Source of the DNA: G020351775 sp039588335
GTDB taxonomy: Bacteria > Gemmatimonadota > Gemmatimonadetes > Gemmatimonadales > GWC2-71-9
Assembly: GCA_039588335.1 (NCBI GenBank)
Contig: JBDGZZ010000073.1
Span: 1 to 15,422, forward strand
DNA: 15,422 nucleotides
Reading direction: 5' to 3'
Shown here piece after piece: positions 1 to 6,645 of this stretch. The notes beneath the pieces were generated by a model. That model saw only the letters and a list, made by a program, of their open reading frames with translations, did no database searches and was not told where the DNA came from. Numbering within the stretch: position 1 is the first letter of the stretch; each line of letters opens with the position of its first letter. The translations under genes were made by a program, and so were the position numbers.

Positions 1-2676
1 CAGCACCTCACCCCCCACCGGCTGCCGTATCATCAGGAAACGCTCACCGTCAGGCGCGACATCATAGCTGCGGCCAAAACCGATGGACGCGACAAACGGT
101 CCCTCGAACAACTTCCTCGCGCGACCCGCCGTGAAAGTTTCCGCGTCGGCAACTTCCACCGCGTACACCGCGACATGCCCGTCCCGGGTCTGCTGCTCGA
201 AGAACAGCTCCCGGCCGTTCGAGTTCCACACGGGCGCGGTTCCATTCGCCGCGATCTCCCAACGCCCTTGCCCTCCCGGGAAGTCGGTCACGAACACTCG
301 CTCGCCCTGCGCGCCCATTTCCGTGTGGGCGAGCCAGCGGCCGTCGGGAGAGATCGCCGGATACATGGTCTCCTCCGGCCCGTCGAGGACGGCGCGCGGC
401 GGCTGCCCGCTCTTCATGTTCAGCGCCCAGATGTCGAAGCTTCGACCGGCATCGCTCTGCTGGAAGAACAACCATTCTCCGTCGGCTGTTAGCGAAAAGG
501 GCTGTTGCCACTGCGCGTCTTCCGCATTCGTGAGACGGACCATCCCCCCCACACCATCAGCCCGCTTGGCAAACAGACTGCCCGCCATGGTCCCCGGATC
601 GCCGCCGATCGACACGATGCGTTCACCACTGGGCGTCCACACCGACCAGAAGAAGTCGGGTCGTTCGACGGTGAGCTTGGAGAGCGCGTCCCGCGCGGTA
701 TCGTACAGCCAAACGTTGCCCGCCTGGCCGATCCCGTTGGTCGGCCACTCGAGGCTGCGGCTCCAGAACACGATGCGTTCCCCGTCCGGCGAGACCCTCG
801 GTCCCCAGGGACCTGCGGGATCGGCCCCACTTTCGAACAATCCCTCGATCACATCCACCACACCATCCCGGGTCACCCAGGCAAGCTGCTCGCCTACGTA
901 ATCACCGCCGCTGCTGCTCAGGTACACCAGCGTCCCATTTGGCGCGACGTCGAAGTGCGCCAGCGCCGGCTCCAAGGGCAAGCCCATGAGCGCATCGTCC
1001 ACGACCCGGACCGGCTGGCCCGTGACCGAATACGTCGACACGTCGAACGGCATCGCGAAGAGACCGCCATCGCGTGAGTACACGAGATGCCCGGTCGACA
1101 CGTAGCGCACCGCGCCCCCGCCTTCGAGCACGACGTGCCGCTCGCCGGTGGCGACCTCGAGCACCGAGATATTGACCGAGGTCCCTCCCCCGTCGGAGGT
1201 CGTGAACAGGACGGCGTCCTCCCTCGGCAGCCAGGTCGGGTACAGTAGGAACACGGCCGACTCCAATTCATCCGGGCCCAGCAACACCGTCTGCTGTCCC
1301 CCGTCGCTATCCACCACCGAGATCCCCCAACCGTTGCCGACATTGCCACCGAGCACGATGCGGCCGTCGGGGTTCCAGTCCGCCCCGTGCACATCCAGCG
1401 CGTCGCAGATGGTGGACGCGGTGCCGTCGGCCAGCGACACCTTGCGCAGCCGGCCGTCCGACACGAAACCCAACCACTGCCCGTCGGGAGAGAAGAACGG
1501 CGCCTGCGCATTCGTCGCACCGGGTACCGGAGTCGCCACCTGCGCGTCCAGCCGTCGCAAGTAGATCTGTCCTACCGCTCCTTCTCCCGCTACATACGCT
1601 ACTTGGGAACCGTCAGGTGACAGCACCACGGCCGAAGCCGGTGCGTGTGCCGTGACGGCCAGCGGCTCGATCTTCATGGAGAGATGGAAGACTCCGGCAG
1701 GTACCGCCGGGGATTCGTTACCACGCCACGGTCCCCGCAGGACGACAACCATGAGCGCCGCTAGCGCAGCCGTAGCGATCGCCGGCCACAGACACCGCGG
1801 CGATGTCGCACGCGTTGGAACCGCCTCTTCCGCGCCGGACGCCAGTGATTCCCGCAATGCCTCGCCGAACTGCCGCGCTGTTGCGAAGCGGTCGGCGGGA
1901 AGCTTGGCCAGCGCCCGGGCGATCGTCCCGTCCATCGCCACCGACACCGTCTCGCGTGCCTCCCTGACACGGGGCACGGGCTGCGTGAGCACCTTGGCCA
2001 TGATGGCTTGTGGGTTGGGTCCCGTGTGCGGCGGCTCGCCGACGAGCATCTCGTACACCACGCAGCCAAGCGCGTACACATCGCTGCGCGCGTCGATGTT
2101 CGGAGCACCGGTCGCCTGCTCGGGACTCATGTACTCCGGAGTTCCCAGACTCAGCCCGGTCTCGGTCAGCCGTTCGCCCCCTGCTTCGCGCACCGCGCGC
2201 GCGATCCCGAAGTCCGCGATCAACGCGTGCCCACCGGACAGCAATATGTTCTCGGGCTTGATGTCCCGGTGGACCACACCCAAGCTGTGGGCGTGGCCGA
2301 GGCCGTCGGCAATCTCACCCGCTAGCTGCAGGGTGTCTTCCACAGAGAACTGTTGTTCCCGCCGGAGGCGATCCCGCAACGACTCGCCGTCCACGTAGGG
2401 CATCACGTAGTACAGCTGCCCATCCGCCTCGCCCGAGTCGTGCAACGGCAGGATGTGTGGGTGCTGGAGTTGGGCGGCTATCTCGATCTCGCGCAGGAAC
2501 CGCTCCACGCCGAGCATCGCGGCCAGTTCCGGTCGCAGCACTTTCACCGCCACCTTACGACGGTGCTTCAGGTCTTCGGCACGGTAGACGGTGGCCATGC
2601 CACCCGCACCGATCTGCTCTTCGATGAGGTACCGGTCCGCCAGCGCCCTTGTGAACCGATCGAATTGGTCAGACAT
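1..2676 (-). CDS. Membrane-anchored Ser/Thr protein kinase with C-terminal PD40/TolB-like propeller (3' end missing)
   Basis: The frame is open from ATG at 2676 to base 1 (892 codons) with no stop, so the C-terminus lies outside the window. Residues about 16-275 form a Hanks-type kinase: glycine loop IGAGGMATVY (22-31), ATP-binding Lys45, alpha-C Glu63, catalytic loop HRDIKPEN (Asp138), DFG (Asp155) and GTPEYMSPEQ (178-187). All key residues are present, so it should be active. One hydrophobic segment near 296-313 probably crosses the inner membrane and places the rest in the periplasm. That part has repeated PD40 motifs such as LSPDGSQ, FSPDGQW, VSPDGER and ISPDGRW, typical of a TolB-like beta-propeller. 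Such kinases are abundant in Gemmatimonadota and Acidobacteriota; the propeller may sense a ligand or bind a protein, but the signal is unknown. No strong ribosome binding site is seen. The start is chosen because it lies shortly before the glycine loop. Confidence 0.93.
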   Translation of the reverse strand, partial: MSDQFDRFTRALADRYLIEEQIGAGGMATVYRAEDLKHRRKVAVKVLRPELAAMLGVERFLREIEIAAQLQHPHILPLHDSGEADGQLYYVMPYVDGESLRDRLRREQQFSVEDTLQLAGEIADGLGHAHSLGVVHRDIKPENILLSGGHALIADFGIARAVREAGGERLTETGLSLGTPEYMSPEQATGAPNIDARSDVYALGCVVYEMLVGEPPHTGPNPQAIMAKVLTQPVPRVREARETVSVAMDGTIARALAKLPADRFATARQFGEALRESLASGAEEAVPTRATSPRCLWPAIATAALAALMVVVLRGPWRGNESPAVPAGVFHLSMKIEPLAVTAHAPASAVVLSPDGSQVAYVAGEGAVGQIYLRRLDAQVATPVPGATNAQAPFFSPDGQWLGFVSDGRLRKVSLADGTASTICDALDVHGADWNPDGRIVLGGNVGNGWGISVVDSDGGQQTVLLGPDELESAVFLLYPTWLPREDAVLFTTSDGGGTSVNISVLEVATGERHVVLEGGGAVRYVSTGHLVYSRDGGLFAMPFDVSTYSVTGQPVRVVDDALMGLPLEPALAHFDVAPNGTLVYLSSSGGDYVGEQLAWVTRDGVVDVIEGLFESGADPAGPWGPRVSPDGERIVFWSRSLEWPTNGIGQAGNVWLYDTARDALSKLTVERPDFFWSVWTPSGERIVSIGGDPGTMAGSLFAKRADGVGGMVRLTNAEDAQWQQPFSLTADGEWLFFQQSDAGRSFDIWALNMKSGQPPRAVLDGPEETMYPAISPDGRWLAHTEMGAQGERVFVTDFPGGQGRWEIAANGTAPVWNSNGRELFFEQQTRDGHVAVYAVEVADAETFTAGRARKLFEGPFVASIGFGRSYDVAPDGERFLMIRQPVGGEVL

Positions 2677-2758
2677 TGGGACAAGATAAGCGATTAGCGA
2701 GAGATGCCGCGAGCGACGTGGGTATGTCGGTGACGGAGGAATGAGAAGCGCACGCTGG

Positions 2759-2781
2759 CCTTGAACCATTGCGATTCAAGG
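2759..2781 (-). other. Inverted repeat between tRNA-Arg(CCG) and the kinase gene
   Basis: Perfect 7-bp arms CCTTGAA and TTCAAGG enclose a 9-nt loop. The hairpin lies 12 nt beyond the 3' end of tRNA-Arg(CCG) and about 80 nt before the kinase start. There is no T-run after it on either strand, so it is not a standard intrinsic terminator. It may be a processing or partial-termination element at the end of the tRNA transcript. Confidence 0.45.
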
Positions 2782-2792
2782 GACTATCGAAA

Positions 2793-2866
<74 letters not shown>

Positions 2867-2872
2867 AGACTA

Positions 2873-3118
2873 CTACACTCCGTCTGTCGTGAGACTCACG
2901 ATGATCGGATCTCCGTCCACATCGAACATTAGCATATCGAACTCGCCGCCGTCTTGATACTGCCGCTCCGCATCGAACACGACATGAGCCGGATGGAGGT
3001 CTCGCCTCAGCGCTTGAGCAAGAGCTTCGCGCTCGGCCTTGGTCTGTGCCGGCGGTGCCCCCAACATGGCTGTTAGCAGCGCGAGCGCTGCGAAACTGGA
3101 TCGAAGAATCCGCAACAT
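2873..3118 (-). CDS. Small putative exported protein, 81 aa, between two tRNA genes
   Basis: I do not recognise a family. The N-terminus (MLRILRSSFAALALLTAMLG, then APPAQT) looks like a signal peptide, with possible cleavage near residues 20-25. The mature part is about 55 residues, rich in acidic and hydrophobic residues, with FDVDGDPIIVSL near the end that suggests beta strands. It fills the space between tRNA-Pro and tRNA-Arg(CCG) almost perfectly, with 7 nt before the ATG and 6 nt after the stop. There is no ribosome binding site, because the upstream bases belong to the tRNA. Trimming of the tRNA 3' end would leave a nearly leaderless message. The convincing signal peptide argues for a real gene; the lack of homology evidence and of a translation signal argues for caution. 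Confidence 0.5.
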   Translation of the reverse strand: MLRILRSSFAALALLTAMLGAPPAQTKAEREALAQALRRDLHPAHVVFDAERQYQDGGEFDMLMFDVDGDPIIVSLTTDGV

Positions 3119-3125
3119 TTGTCAG

Positions 3126-3200
3126 TCGGGGCGCCCGGATTTGAACCGGGGACCTCCTGCTCCCGAAGCAGGCGCGCTAACCGGGCTGCGCTACGCCCCG
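3126..3200 (-). tRNA. tRNA-Pro (anticodon CGG)
   Basis: Acceptor CGGGGCG/CGCCCCG, anticodon stem CCTGC/GCAGG around loop TTCGGGA, and T-arm CCCGG-TTCAAAT-CCGGG. The anticodon CGG reads CCG. The discriminator is A and CCA is not encoded. It is separated from tRNA-Arg(ACG) by only 3 nt, so the two must come from one transcript. Confidence 0.96.
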
Positions 3201-3203
3201 CAG

Positions 3204-3277
3204 TGCGCCCAGGAGGATTCGAACCCCCAACCTCTTGGTCCGTAGCCAAACGCTCTATCCAGTTGAGCTATGGGCGC
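3204..3277 (-). tRNA. tRNA-Arg (anticodon ACG)
   Basis: Acceptor GCGCCCA/TGGGCGC, D-stem GCTC/GAGC, anticodon stem TTTGG/CCAAG around loop CTACGGA, and T-arm GGGGG-TTCGAAT-CCTCC with one G-U pair. The anticodon ACG is the one normally edited by TadA to ICG, so it reads CGU, CGC and CGA. CCA is not encoded. It begins 14 nt after the T-run of the terminator that follows tRNA-Val. Confidence 0.96.
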
Positions 3278-3291
3278 GAAAGGAGAAGATC

Positions 3292-3316
3292 AAAAAGGGA
3301 AGAGGTCTCTCTTCCC
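3292..3316 (-). terminator. Intrinsic terminator inside the tRNA cluster, after tRNA-Val
   Basis: On the minus strand a perfect 8-bp stem, GGGAAGAG and CTCTTCCC around the loop AGAC, is followed directly by TTTTT. Extra A-T and G-T pairs can lengthen the stem at the expense of the T-run. It lies between tRNA-Val and tRNA-Arg(ACG), with no room for a normal promoter between its T-run and the next tRNA. Partial read-through is therefore likely. Confidence 0.75.
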
Positions 3317-3335
3317 CTTCTCCATCTGCTCTCAA

Positions 3336-3409
3336 TGGGCGGTACAAGATTCGAACTTGTGGCCTCTACGATGTCAACGTAGCGCTCTAACCAACTGAGC
3401 TAACCGCCC
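3336..3409 (-). tRNA. tRNA-Val (anticodon GAC)
   Basis: Acceptor GGGCGGT/ACCGCCC, D-stem GCTC/GAGC, anticodon stem CTACG/CGTAG around loop TTGACAT, and T-arm ACAAG-TTCGAAT-CTTGT. The anticodon GAC reads GUC and GUU. The discriminator is A and CCA is not encoded. It is the last tRNA before the intrinsic terminator on this strand. Confidence 0.96.
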
Positions 3410-3424
3410 CAAGACCAAGACGCG

Positions 3425-3468
3425 CAGACGCGTTAGACGCCTCCAGCGCCCGTGCGTCCACGCGTCTG
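3425..3468 (-). other. Long two-part hairpin in the spacer between tRNA-fMet and tRNA-Val
   Basis: Perfect 9-bp arms CAGACGCGT (3425-3433) and ACGCGTCTG (3460-3468) surround a second stem, GACGC/GCGTC, with a 13-nt loop. No T-run follows. It fills most of the 65-nt spacer and may guide processing of the tRNA precursor. Confidence 0.55.
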
Positions 3469-3474
3469 TTGCAG

Positions 3475-3548
3475 TAGCGGGGGTGGGATTTGAACCCACG
3501 ACCTCCGGGTTATGAGCCCGGCGAGCTACCAGACTGCTCCACCCCGCG
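3475..3548 (-). tRNA. Initiator tRNA-Met (anticodon CAT)
   Basis: Three initiator hallmarks are visible. The anticodon stem CCGGG/CCCGG has three G-C pairs next to the loop CTCATAA. The D-stem GAGC/GCTC has A11-U24. The first acceptor pair is a mismatch, C1 with U72, the other six pairs being intact. The T-arm is GTGGG-TTCAAAT-CCCAC. The usual bacterial mismatch is C1-A72, so U72 is a small variation. CCA is not encoded. Confidence 0.95.
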
Positions 3549-3580
3549 ACGAATGCTCCCCGTCCCCACTCCACCCCAGT

Positions 3581-3631
3581 CGGTAAGGGTTGGCAAGAGA
3601 CGGAGATCTTACTTGGTCGTTTCCCTTACCG
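3581..3631 (-). other. Inverted repeat in the spacer between tRNA-Gly and tRNA-fMet
   Basis: Perfect 9-bp arms CGGTAAGGG (3581-3589) and CCCTTACCG (3623-3631) are 33 nt apart. A second motif, AAGAGACGG, occurs once on the plus strand (3595-3603) and twice on the minus strand (within 3629-3637 and 3649-3657). No stable short-loop stem or T-run follows, so this is a spacer structure rather than a terminator. Confidence 0.4.
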
Positions 3632-3672
3632 TCTCTTCCCGTCCCCGCCCGTCTCTTACTGTCCCTTTTCAG

Positions 3673-3745
3673 AGCGGGAAACGGGACTCGAACCCGCGAC
3701 CCCAACCTTGGCAAGGTTGTGCTCTACCAGCTGAGCTATTCCCGC
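3673..3745 (-). tRNA. tRNA-Gly (anticodon GCC)
   Basis: Acceptor GCGGGAA/TTCCCGC, D-stem GCTC/GAGC, anticodon stem CAACC/GGTTG around loop TTGCCAA, and T-arm GCGGG-TTCGAGT-CCCGT with a terminal G-U pair. The anticodon GCC reads GGC and GGU. The discriminator is U, as usual for bacterial tRNA-Gly. CCA is not encoded. Confidence 0.96.
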
Positions 3746-3768
3746 GCGACTACAAATCTAATGGGTTC

Positions 3769-3788
3769 GGGCGACGCCTGCGTCGCCC
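3769..3788 (-). other. Short perfect hairpin between tRNA-Ala and tRNA-Gly
   Basis: GGGCGACGC and GCGTCGCCC are perfect 9-bp arms separated by 2 nt; in RNA this would close as 8 bp with a 4-nt loop. It lies in the 52-nt spacer and has no T-run on either side, so a processing or RNA-stability role is more likely than termination. Confidence 0.5.
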
Positions 3789-3797
3789 TGCGGGGAG

Positions 3798-3870
<73 letters not shown>

Positions 3871-3915
3871 GTTATATTAGGTCGCTCCGGAGGGCCGGAT
3901 TGACCGGAACATGGC

Positions 3916-3944
3916 AAGCTAGCCCAGCGTTATTGGGGTGTCAA
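3916..3944 (-). promoter_or_regulatory. Putative sigma-70 promoter of the tRNA cluster
   Basis: On the minus strand a perfect -35 box TTGACA (3939-3944) is followed after exactly 17 nt by TAGCTT (3916-3921), which matches three of six -10 positions. Transcription would start near 3909, about 38 nt before tRNA-Ala. The region is divergent with the sigma-factor gene on the other strand. Confidence 0.6.
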
Positions 3945-4042
3945 CCTAACTTGCTGACACTAGTGAACTTCGAGCAGCGTAGGGTGTACAGTATGGCGAG
4001 TGTAGAGCCCGCTTCCGAGCGCTCCACCCGAGAAACAACCTT

Positions 4043-4075
4043 GGCCCAGGTCGCCCCTTGCGACTAGGGCCTTTT
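4043..4075 (+). terminator. Terminator-like hairpin in the leader of the sigma-factor gene
   Basis: GGCCC (4043-4047) pairs with GGGCC (4067-4071), and GGTCGC (4049-4054) pairs with GCGACT (4060-4065). This gives an 11-bp stem with one A-A mismatch and the 5-nt loop CCCTT, followed directly by TTTT. It ends 20 nt before the ATG of the sigma gene. The T-run is short, so it could be an attenuator, a weak terminator, or a structure that limits ribosome access. No promoter between it and the gene is apparent. Confidence 0.5.
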
Positions 4076-4095
4076 GGGGACATATCAGGGACGAC

Positions 4096-4989
4096 ATGAC
4101 ACAGCCTACTCAGAAAAAGAAACGCCGCCGTCGCACCGCGCCTGCCATAGCGGTAAGCGAGGACGACCGCGACCTTCTCGACCAGTACCTCTACGAGGTG
4201 AGCAAGACGCCTTTGCTCACTCCGCAGGAGGAAATAGAGCTGGCCAAGAAGGTGCGGGCGGGCGATCAGGAGGCGATGCAGGAACTAGCGAAGCGGAATC
4301 TCCGGTTCGTGATTTCCGTTGCCAAAAAGTACCAGAATAGGGGCCTGCCACTCACCGACCTGATTGGCGAGGGAAACGTCGGCCTACTCACCGCAGCTCG
4401 GAAATTCGACCCGGATCAGGGGGTGAAGTTCATCTCCTATGCGGTCTGGTGGATCAGGCAGGCGATCCTAGCTTCGCTGGCCCGCCAGGGCCGCACCGTG
4501 CGGGTGCCGCTAAACCGGACCGCCGATCTGTCGAAGATCGTCAAGACAGCCGAAGCGCTGCGACAGGAGTTGAAGCGGGAACCGACCCCTGAGGAGATCT
4601 CTTCCGCCACGGGTCTCTCGCTCGAGGTGGTGCAGTCCTTGGCCGCCCTCAACACTGGTGAGGTACGGCTCGACGCTCCGCTGGATCCAGACGGTGACCG
4701 TGCGCTAATAGAACGGTTCATTGCCGAGGACTTGCCGGACACCGAAGAGAAGACGATGGAGCGGTTCTTGAGCGACGAGGTGGAAGACGCGCTCAAGTCC
4801 CTTCCGGCACGTGACGCTAAGGTTCTCAAGCTCTATTTCGGCCTGGACGGAGGGCGCGAGCACACACTGGAGGAGATCGGTGGTATGCTCGGCGTGACGC
4901 GCGAGCGGGTGCGGCAGTTGCGTGACAGAGCGCTCAAGCGGCTACGGGAGGGTGATGTGGGGCGGGCGCTGGCGAGTTTCGCGGCATAG
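4096..4989 (+). CDS. RNA polymerase sigma-70 factor, RpoD/RpoS-like, without region 1.1
   Basis: At 297 residues it has a basic N-terminus (KKKRRRR, 7-13), then region 1.2 (about 25-55), region 2 (about 64-137), region 3 (about 140-215) and region 4 (about 225-287). Region 2 includes LTDLIGEGNVGLL (86-98) and the -10 recognition and melting segment around FISYAVWWIRQAI (112-124). Region 4.2 carries the -35-binding helix-turn-helix HTLEEIGGMLGVTRERVRQL (256-275). Lack of region 1.1 makes it resemble group 2 factors or short primary sigma factors. It should direct RNA polymerase to promoters close to the -35/-10 consensus. It is transcribed alone, away from the tRNA cluster. The start has only a weak purine stretch (AGGG, 4087-4090), but the frame fits the family N-terminus. 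Whether this is the housekeeping factor cannot be decided here. Confidence 0.96.
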   Translation: MTQPTQKKKRRRRTAPAIAVSEDDRDLLDQYLYEVSKTPLLTPQEEIELAKKVRAGDQEAMQELAKRNLRFVISVAKKYQNRGLPLTDLIGEGNVGLLTAARKFDPDQGVKFISYAVWWIRQAILASLARQGRTVRVPLNRTADLSKIVKTAEALRQELKREPTPEEISSATGLSLEVVQSLAALNTGEVRLDAPLDPDGDRALIERFIAEDLPDTEEKTMERFLSDEVEDALKSLPARDAKVLKLYFGLDGGREHTLEEIGGMLGVTRERVRQLRDRALKRLREGDVGRALASFAA

Positions 4990-5007
4990 AAGGCGGTCTC
5001 TTACACT

Positions 5008-5023
5008 CGGGGCCAGGGCCCCG
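5008..5023 (+). other. GC-rich hairpin between the sigma gene and mlaE
   Basis: CGGGGC (5008-5013) and GCCCCG (5018-5023) form a 6-bp G-C stem with the loop CAGG, 18 nt after the sigma-factor stop. It is not followed by a T-run, so it is at best a weak or Rho-assisted terminator. An 8-bp palindrome GTTGCAAC lies at 5040-5047, and no convincing -35/-10 pair was found in front of mlaE. Confidence 0.4.
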
Positions 5024-5094
5024 TGCTTGTGACGATTGTGTTGCAACCGCACGGCACCCTGGCCTCTTTGCATCCGTGCGCGTAGATTCGCCGC

Positions 5095-5856
5095 GTGTAT
5101 AGAGCTGTAGCCGATCGCTTCCAGGGCTCGCTGACTGCGGTTGGCCGCACTGGGCAGTTTGTGTCTGATTTCATACGCAGCCTACGTGATGTTCGCGTGT
5201 GGGCCGCACTCACTGCCATTCAGATGCGGAAGATCGGAGTCCAGTCGCTTCCCATTGCGTTGTTCATCGCGGTGTTCACCGGGATGGTACTGGCGTTGCT
5301 TGCCTCATACACGCTCACGGGCGCCGTTCCCATCTACTTCGTCGGCACCATGGTGGGTAAAGCGATCATGATCGAGCTAGCGCCTGTGCTCGTTGGGCTC
5401 GCGCTCGCCGGGCGGATCGGGGCGAACATCGCCGCCGAACTGGGCACCATGCGGGTCACAGAGCAGGTAGACGCACTCGAAACCCTCGCATACGATCCCC
5501 AATCCTATTTGGTGGTGCCCCGTGTGCTGGCCGCAACATTCATGTTTCCCGTGGTGGTAGCACTTTCGATGGGTGTGGGCATCGTTTCGGGCTGGTTGAC
5601 GGCACTCGGTTTGCTGGATCTTTCCACGGTCGAGTTCGTAAAGGGGCTGCGGCTGTTCTACGAGTTCAAGGATGTCTGGTACGGTTTGGTGAAGAGCATG
5701 TCGTTCGGATTCGTCGTTGCGTTGATCGGCTGCATCAGGGGGCTCAATGCGGAGGGTGGAGCGGAGGGAGTCGGCAGTACCACGATGCGTGCCGTGGTGA
5801 TGGGATCCCAGGCCATTCTGGTGCTCGATGCTTTCTGGGCCGTGGTGCTCCTGTGA
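5095..5856 (+). CDS. mlaE: MlaE-family ABC transporter permease (lipid transport)
   Basis: This 253-residue protein matches MlaE permeases in length and pattern. After an N-terminal interfacial helix come hydrophobic segments near 51-72, 81-105, 145-172, 200-215 and 235-253. Between them lies the family signature ELGTMRVTEQVDALETLAYD (115-134), the cytoplasmic coupling region. GLNAEGGAEGVG (217-228) is the second conserved loop. MlaE dimers form the membrane core of complexes that move phospholipids between inner and outer membrane, with MlaF as ATPase and MlaD as the periplasmic ring. The start is GTG: an in-frame TAG at 5083-5085 excludes an earlier one, and the next Met would remove the first helix. 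No clear ribosome binding site is seen. It is the first gene of a five-gene operon, 21 nt before mlaF. Confidence 0.95.
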   Translation: MYRAVADRFQGSLTAVGRTGQFVSDFIRSLRDVRVWAALTAIQMRKIGVQSLPIALFIAVFTGMVLALLASYTLTGAVPIYFVGTMVGKAIMIELAPVLVGLALAGRIGANIAAELGTMRVTEQVDALETLAYDPQSYLVVPRVLAATFMFPVVVALSMGVGIVSGWLTALGLLDLSTVEFVKGLRLFYEFKDVWYGLVKSMSFGFVVALIGCIRGLNAEGGAEGVGSTTMRAVVMGSQAILVLDAFWAVVLL

Positions 5857-5877
5857 TCGGTTAGCTGCGGAATTGCC

Positions 5878-6645
5878 ATGATCGTTTTCAACGATGTCCA
5901 CAAGTCATTTGGCCCCAAGAAGGTTCTCCAGGGATATACTCTGGATGTGCCCGATGGCCAGACGACCGTGGTCATCGGGTATTCCGGTACTGGCAAGAGT
6001 GTTGCACTGAAACACATCGTGGGGCTGCTCGACCCGGACGCGGGTGATGTGGTGGTCGATGGGCAAGTGGTTCACCAGCTGGATCGTCAGGGCCTGGTGG
6101 CGCTTCGGTCGACTATTGGTTTCGTGTTCCAATTCGCGGCTCTGTTCGACTCGATGACAGTAGCAGAGAACATCGCATTGGGACTCACGCGGCAGGAAGT
6201 GCCGCCACGCGAGATCAAGGAACGCACCCGGGAGTCGCTTGCCCTGGTCGACATGGAGGGATCGGAGCAACGTTACCCGATCGAGCTGTCGGGGGGCATG
6301 CGCAAGCGAGTGGGCATTGCGCGGGCTATCGCGCTCAGACCCCGGTACCTCTTGTACGATGAACCGACGTCCGGCCTGGATCCGGTGACATCGGCCGTAA
6401 TCAACAGACTGATGGTGCGGGCGCGCGAGAAGCTGGGTGTGACCGGGCTGGTGGTTACGCACGACATGAGCAGTGCGTACGCGATAGGAGACAGGATCGC
6501 GATGTTGTACAAAGGAATGATCAGGCAAGTCGGCACTGTTGAGCAGATCCAGCGCACGCACGACCCGATCGTGCGGCAGTTCATTGAAGGCAGGCCCGAG
6601 GCGGCGAACGACGCCGAAGGCCTGAACACGCAGGCGGTCTCATGA
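5878..6645 (+). CDS. mlaF: MlaF-family ABC transporter ATP-binding protein
   Basis: The 255-residue protein carries every ABC ATPase motif: Walker A GYSGTGKS (34-41, Lys40), Q-loop Gln85, signature LSGGM (137-141), Walker B YLLYDEP (158-163, catalytic Glu162) and H-loop His195 in VVTHDM. The form LSGGMRKRVGIARA is typical of the MlaF/Mkl branch that pairs with MlaE. It would power lipid transfer through MlaE on the cytoplasmic face of the inner membrane. The gene follows mlaE after 21 nt and its stop overlaps the start of mlaD by 4 nt (ATGA), which points to translational coupling. The C-terminal tail after about 235 is Ala/Asn-rich and looks unstructured. Confidence 0.97.
   Translation: MIVFNDVHKSFGPKKVLQGYTLDVPDGQTTVVIGYSGTGKSVALKHIVGLLDPDAGDVVVDGQVVHQLDRQGLVALRSTIGFVFQFAALFDSMTVAENIALGLTRQEVPPREIKERTRESLALVDMEGSEQRYPIELSGGMRKRVGIARAIALRPRYLLYDEPTSGLDPVTSAVINRLMVRAREKLGVTGLVVTHDMSSAYAIGDRIAMLYKGMIRQVGTVEQIQRTHDPIVRQFIEGRPEAANDAEGLNTQAVS

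Noticed and set aside
83..901. Long open frame on the plus strand opposite the kinase
   Set aside because: It is the antisense shadow of the kinase/propeller gene, whose motifs are unmistakable on the minus strand.
1652..2398. 248-codon plus-strand frame
   Set aside because: It lies opposite the kinase domain; its composition (Ser, Arg, Pro, Ala) is what a GC-rich antisense frame gives, and no motif is seen.
3581..3657. Repeated AAGAGACGG motifs as a possible CRISPR or mobile element
   Set aside because: Only three copies in mixed orientation and with irregular spacing, confined to one tRNA spacer.
5377..6561. Minus-strand frames of 174 and 218 codons over mlaE and mlaF
   Set aside because: His- and Arg-rich antisense frames of well-supported genes; no start context.
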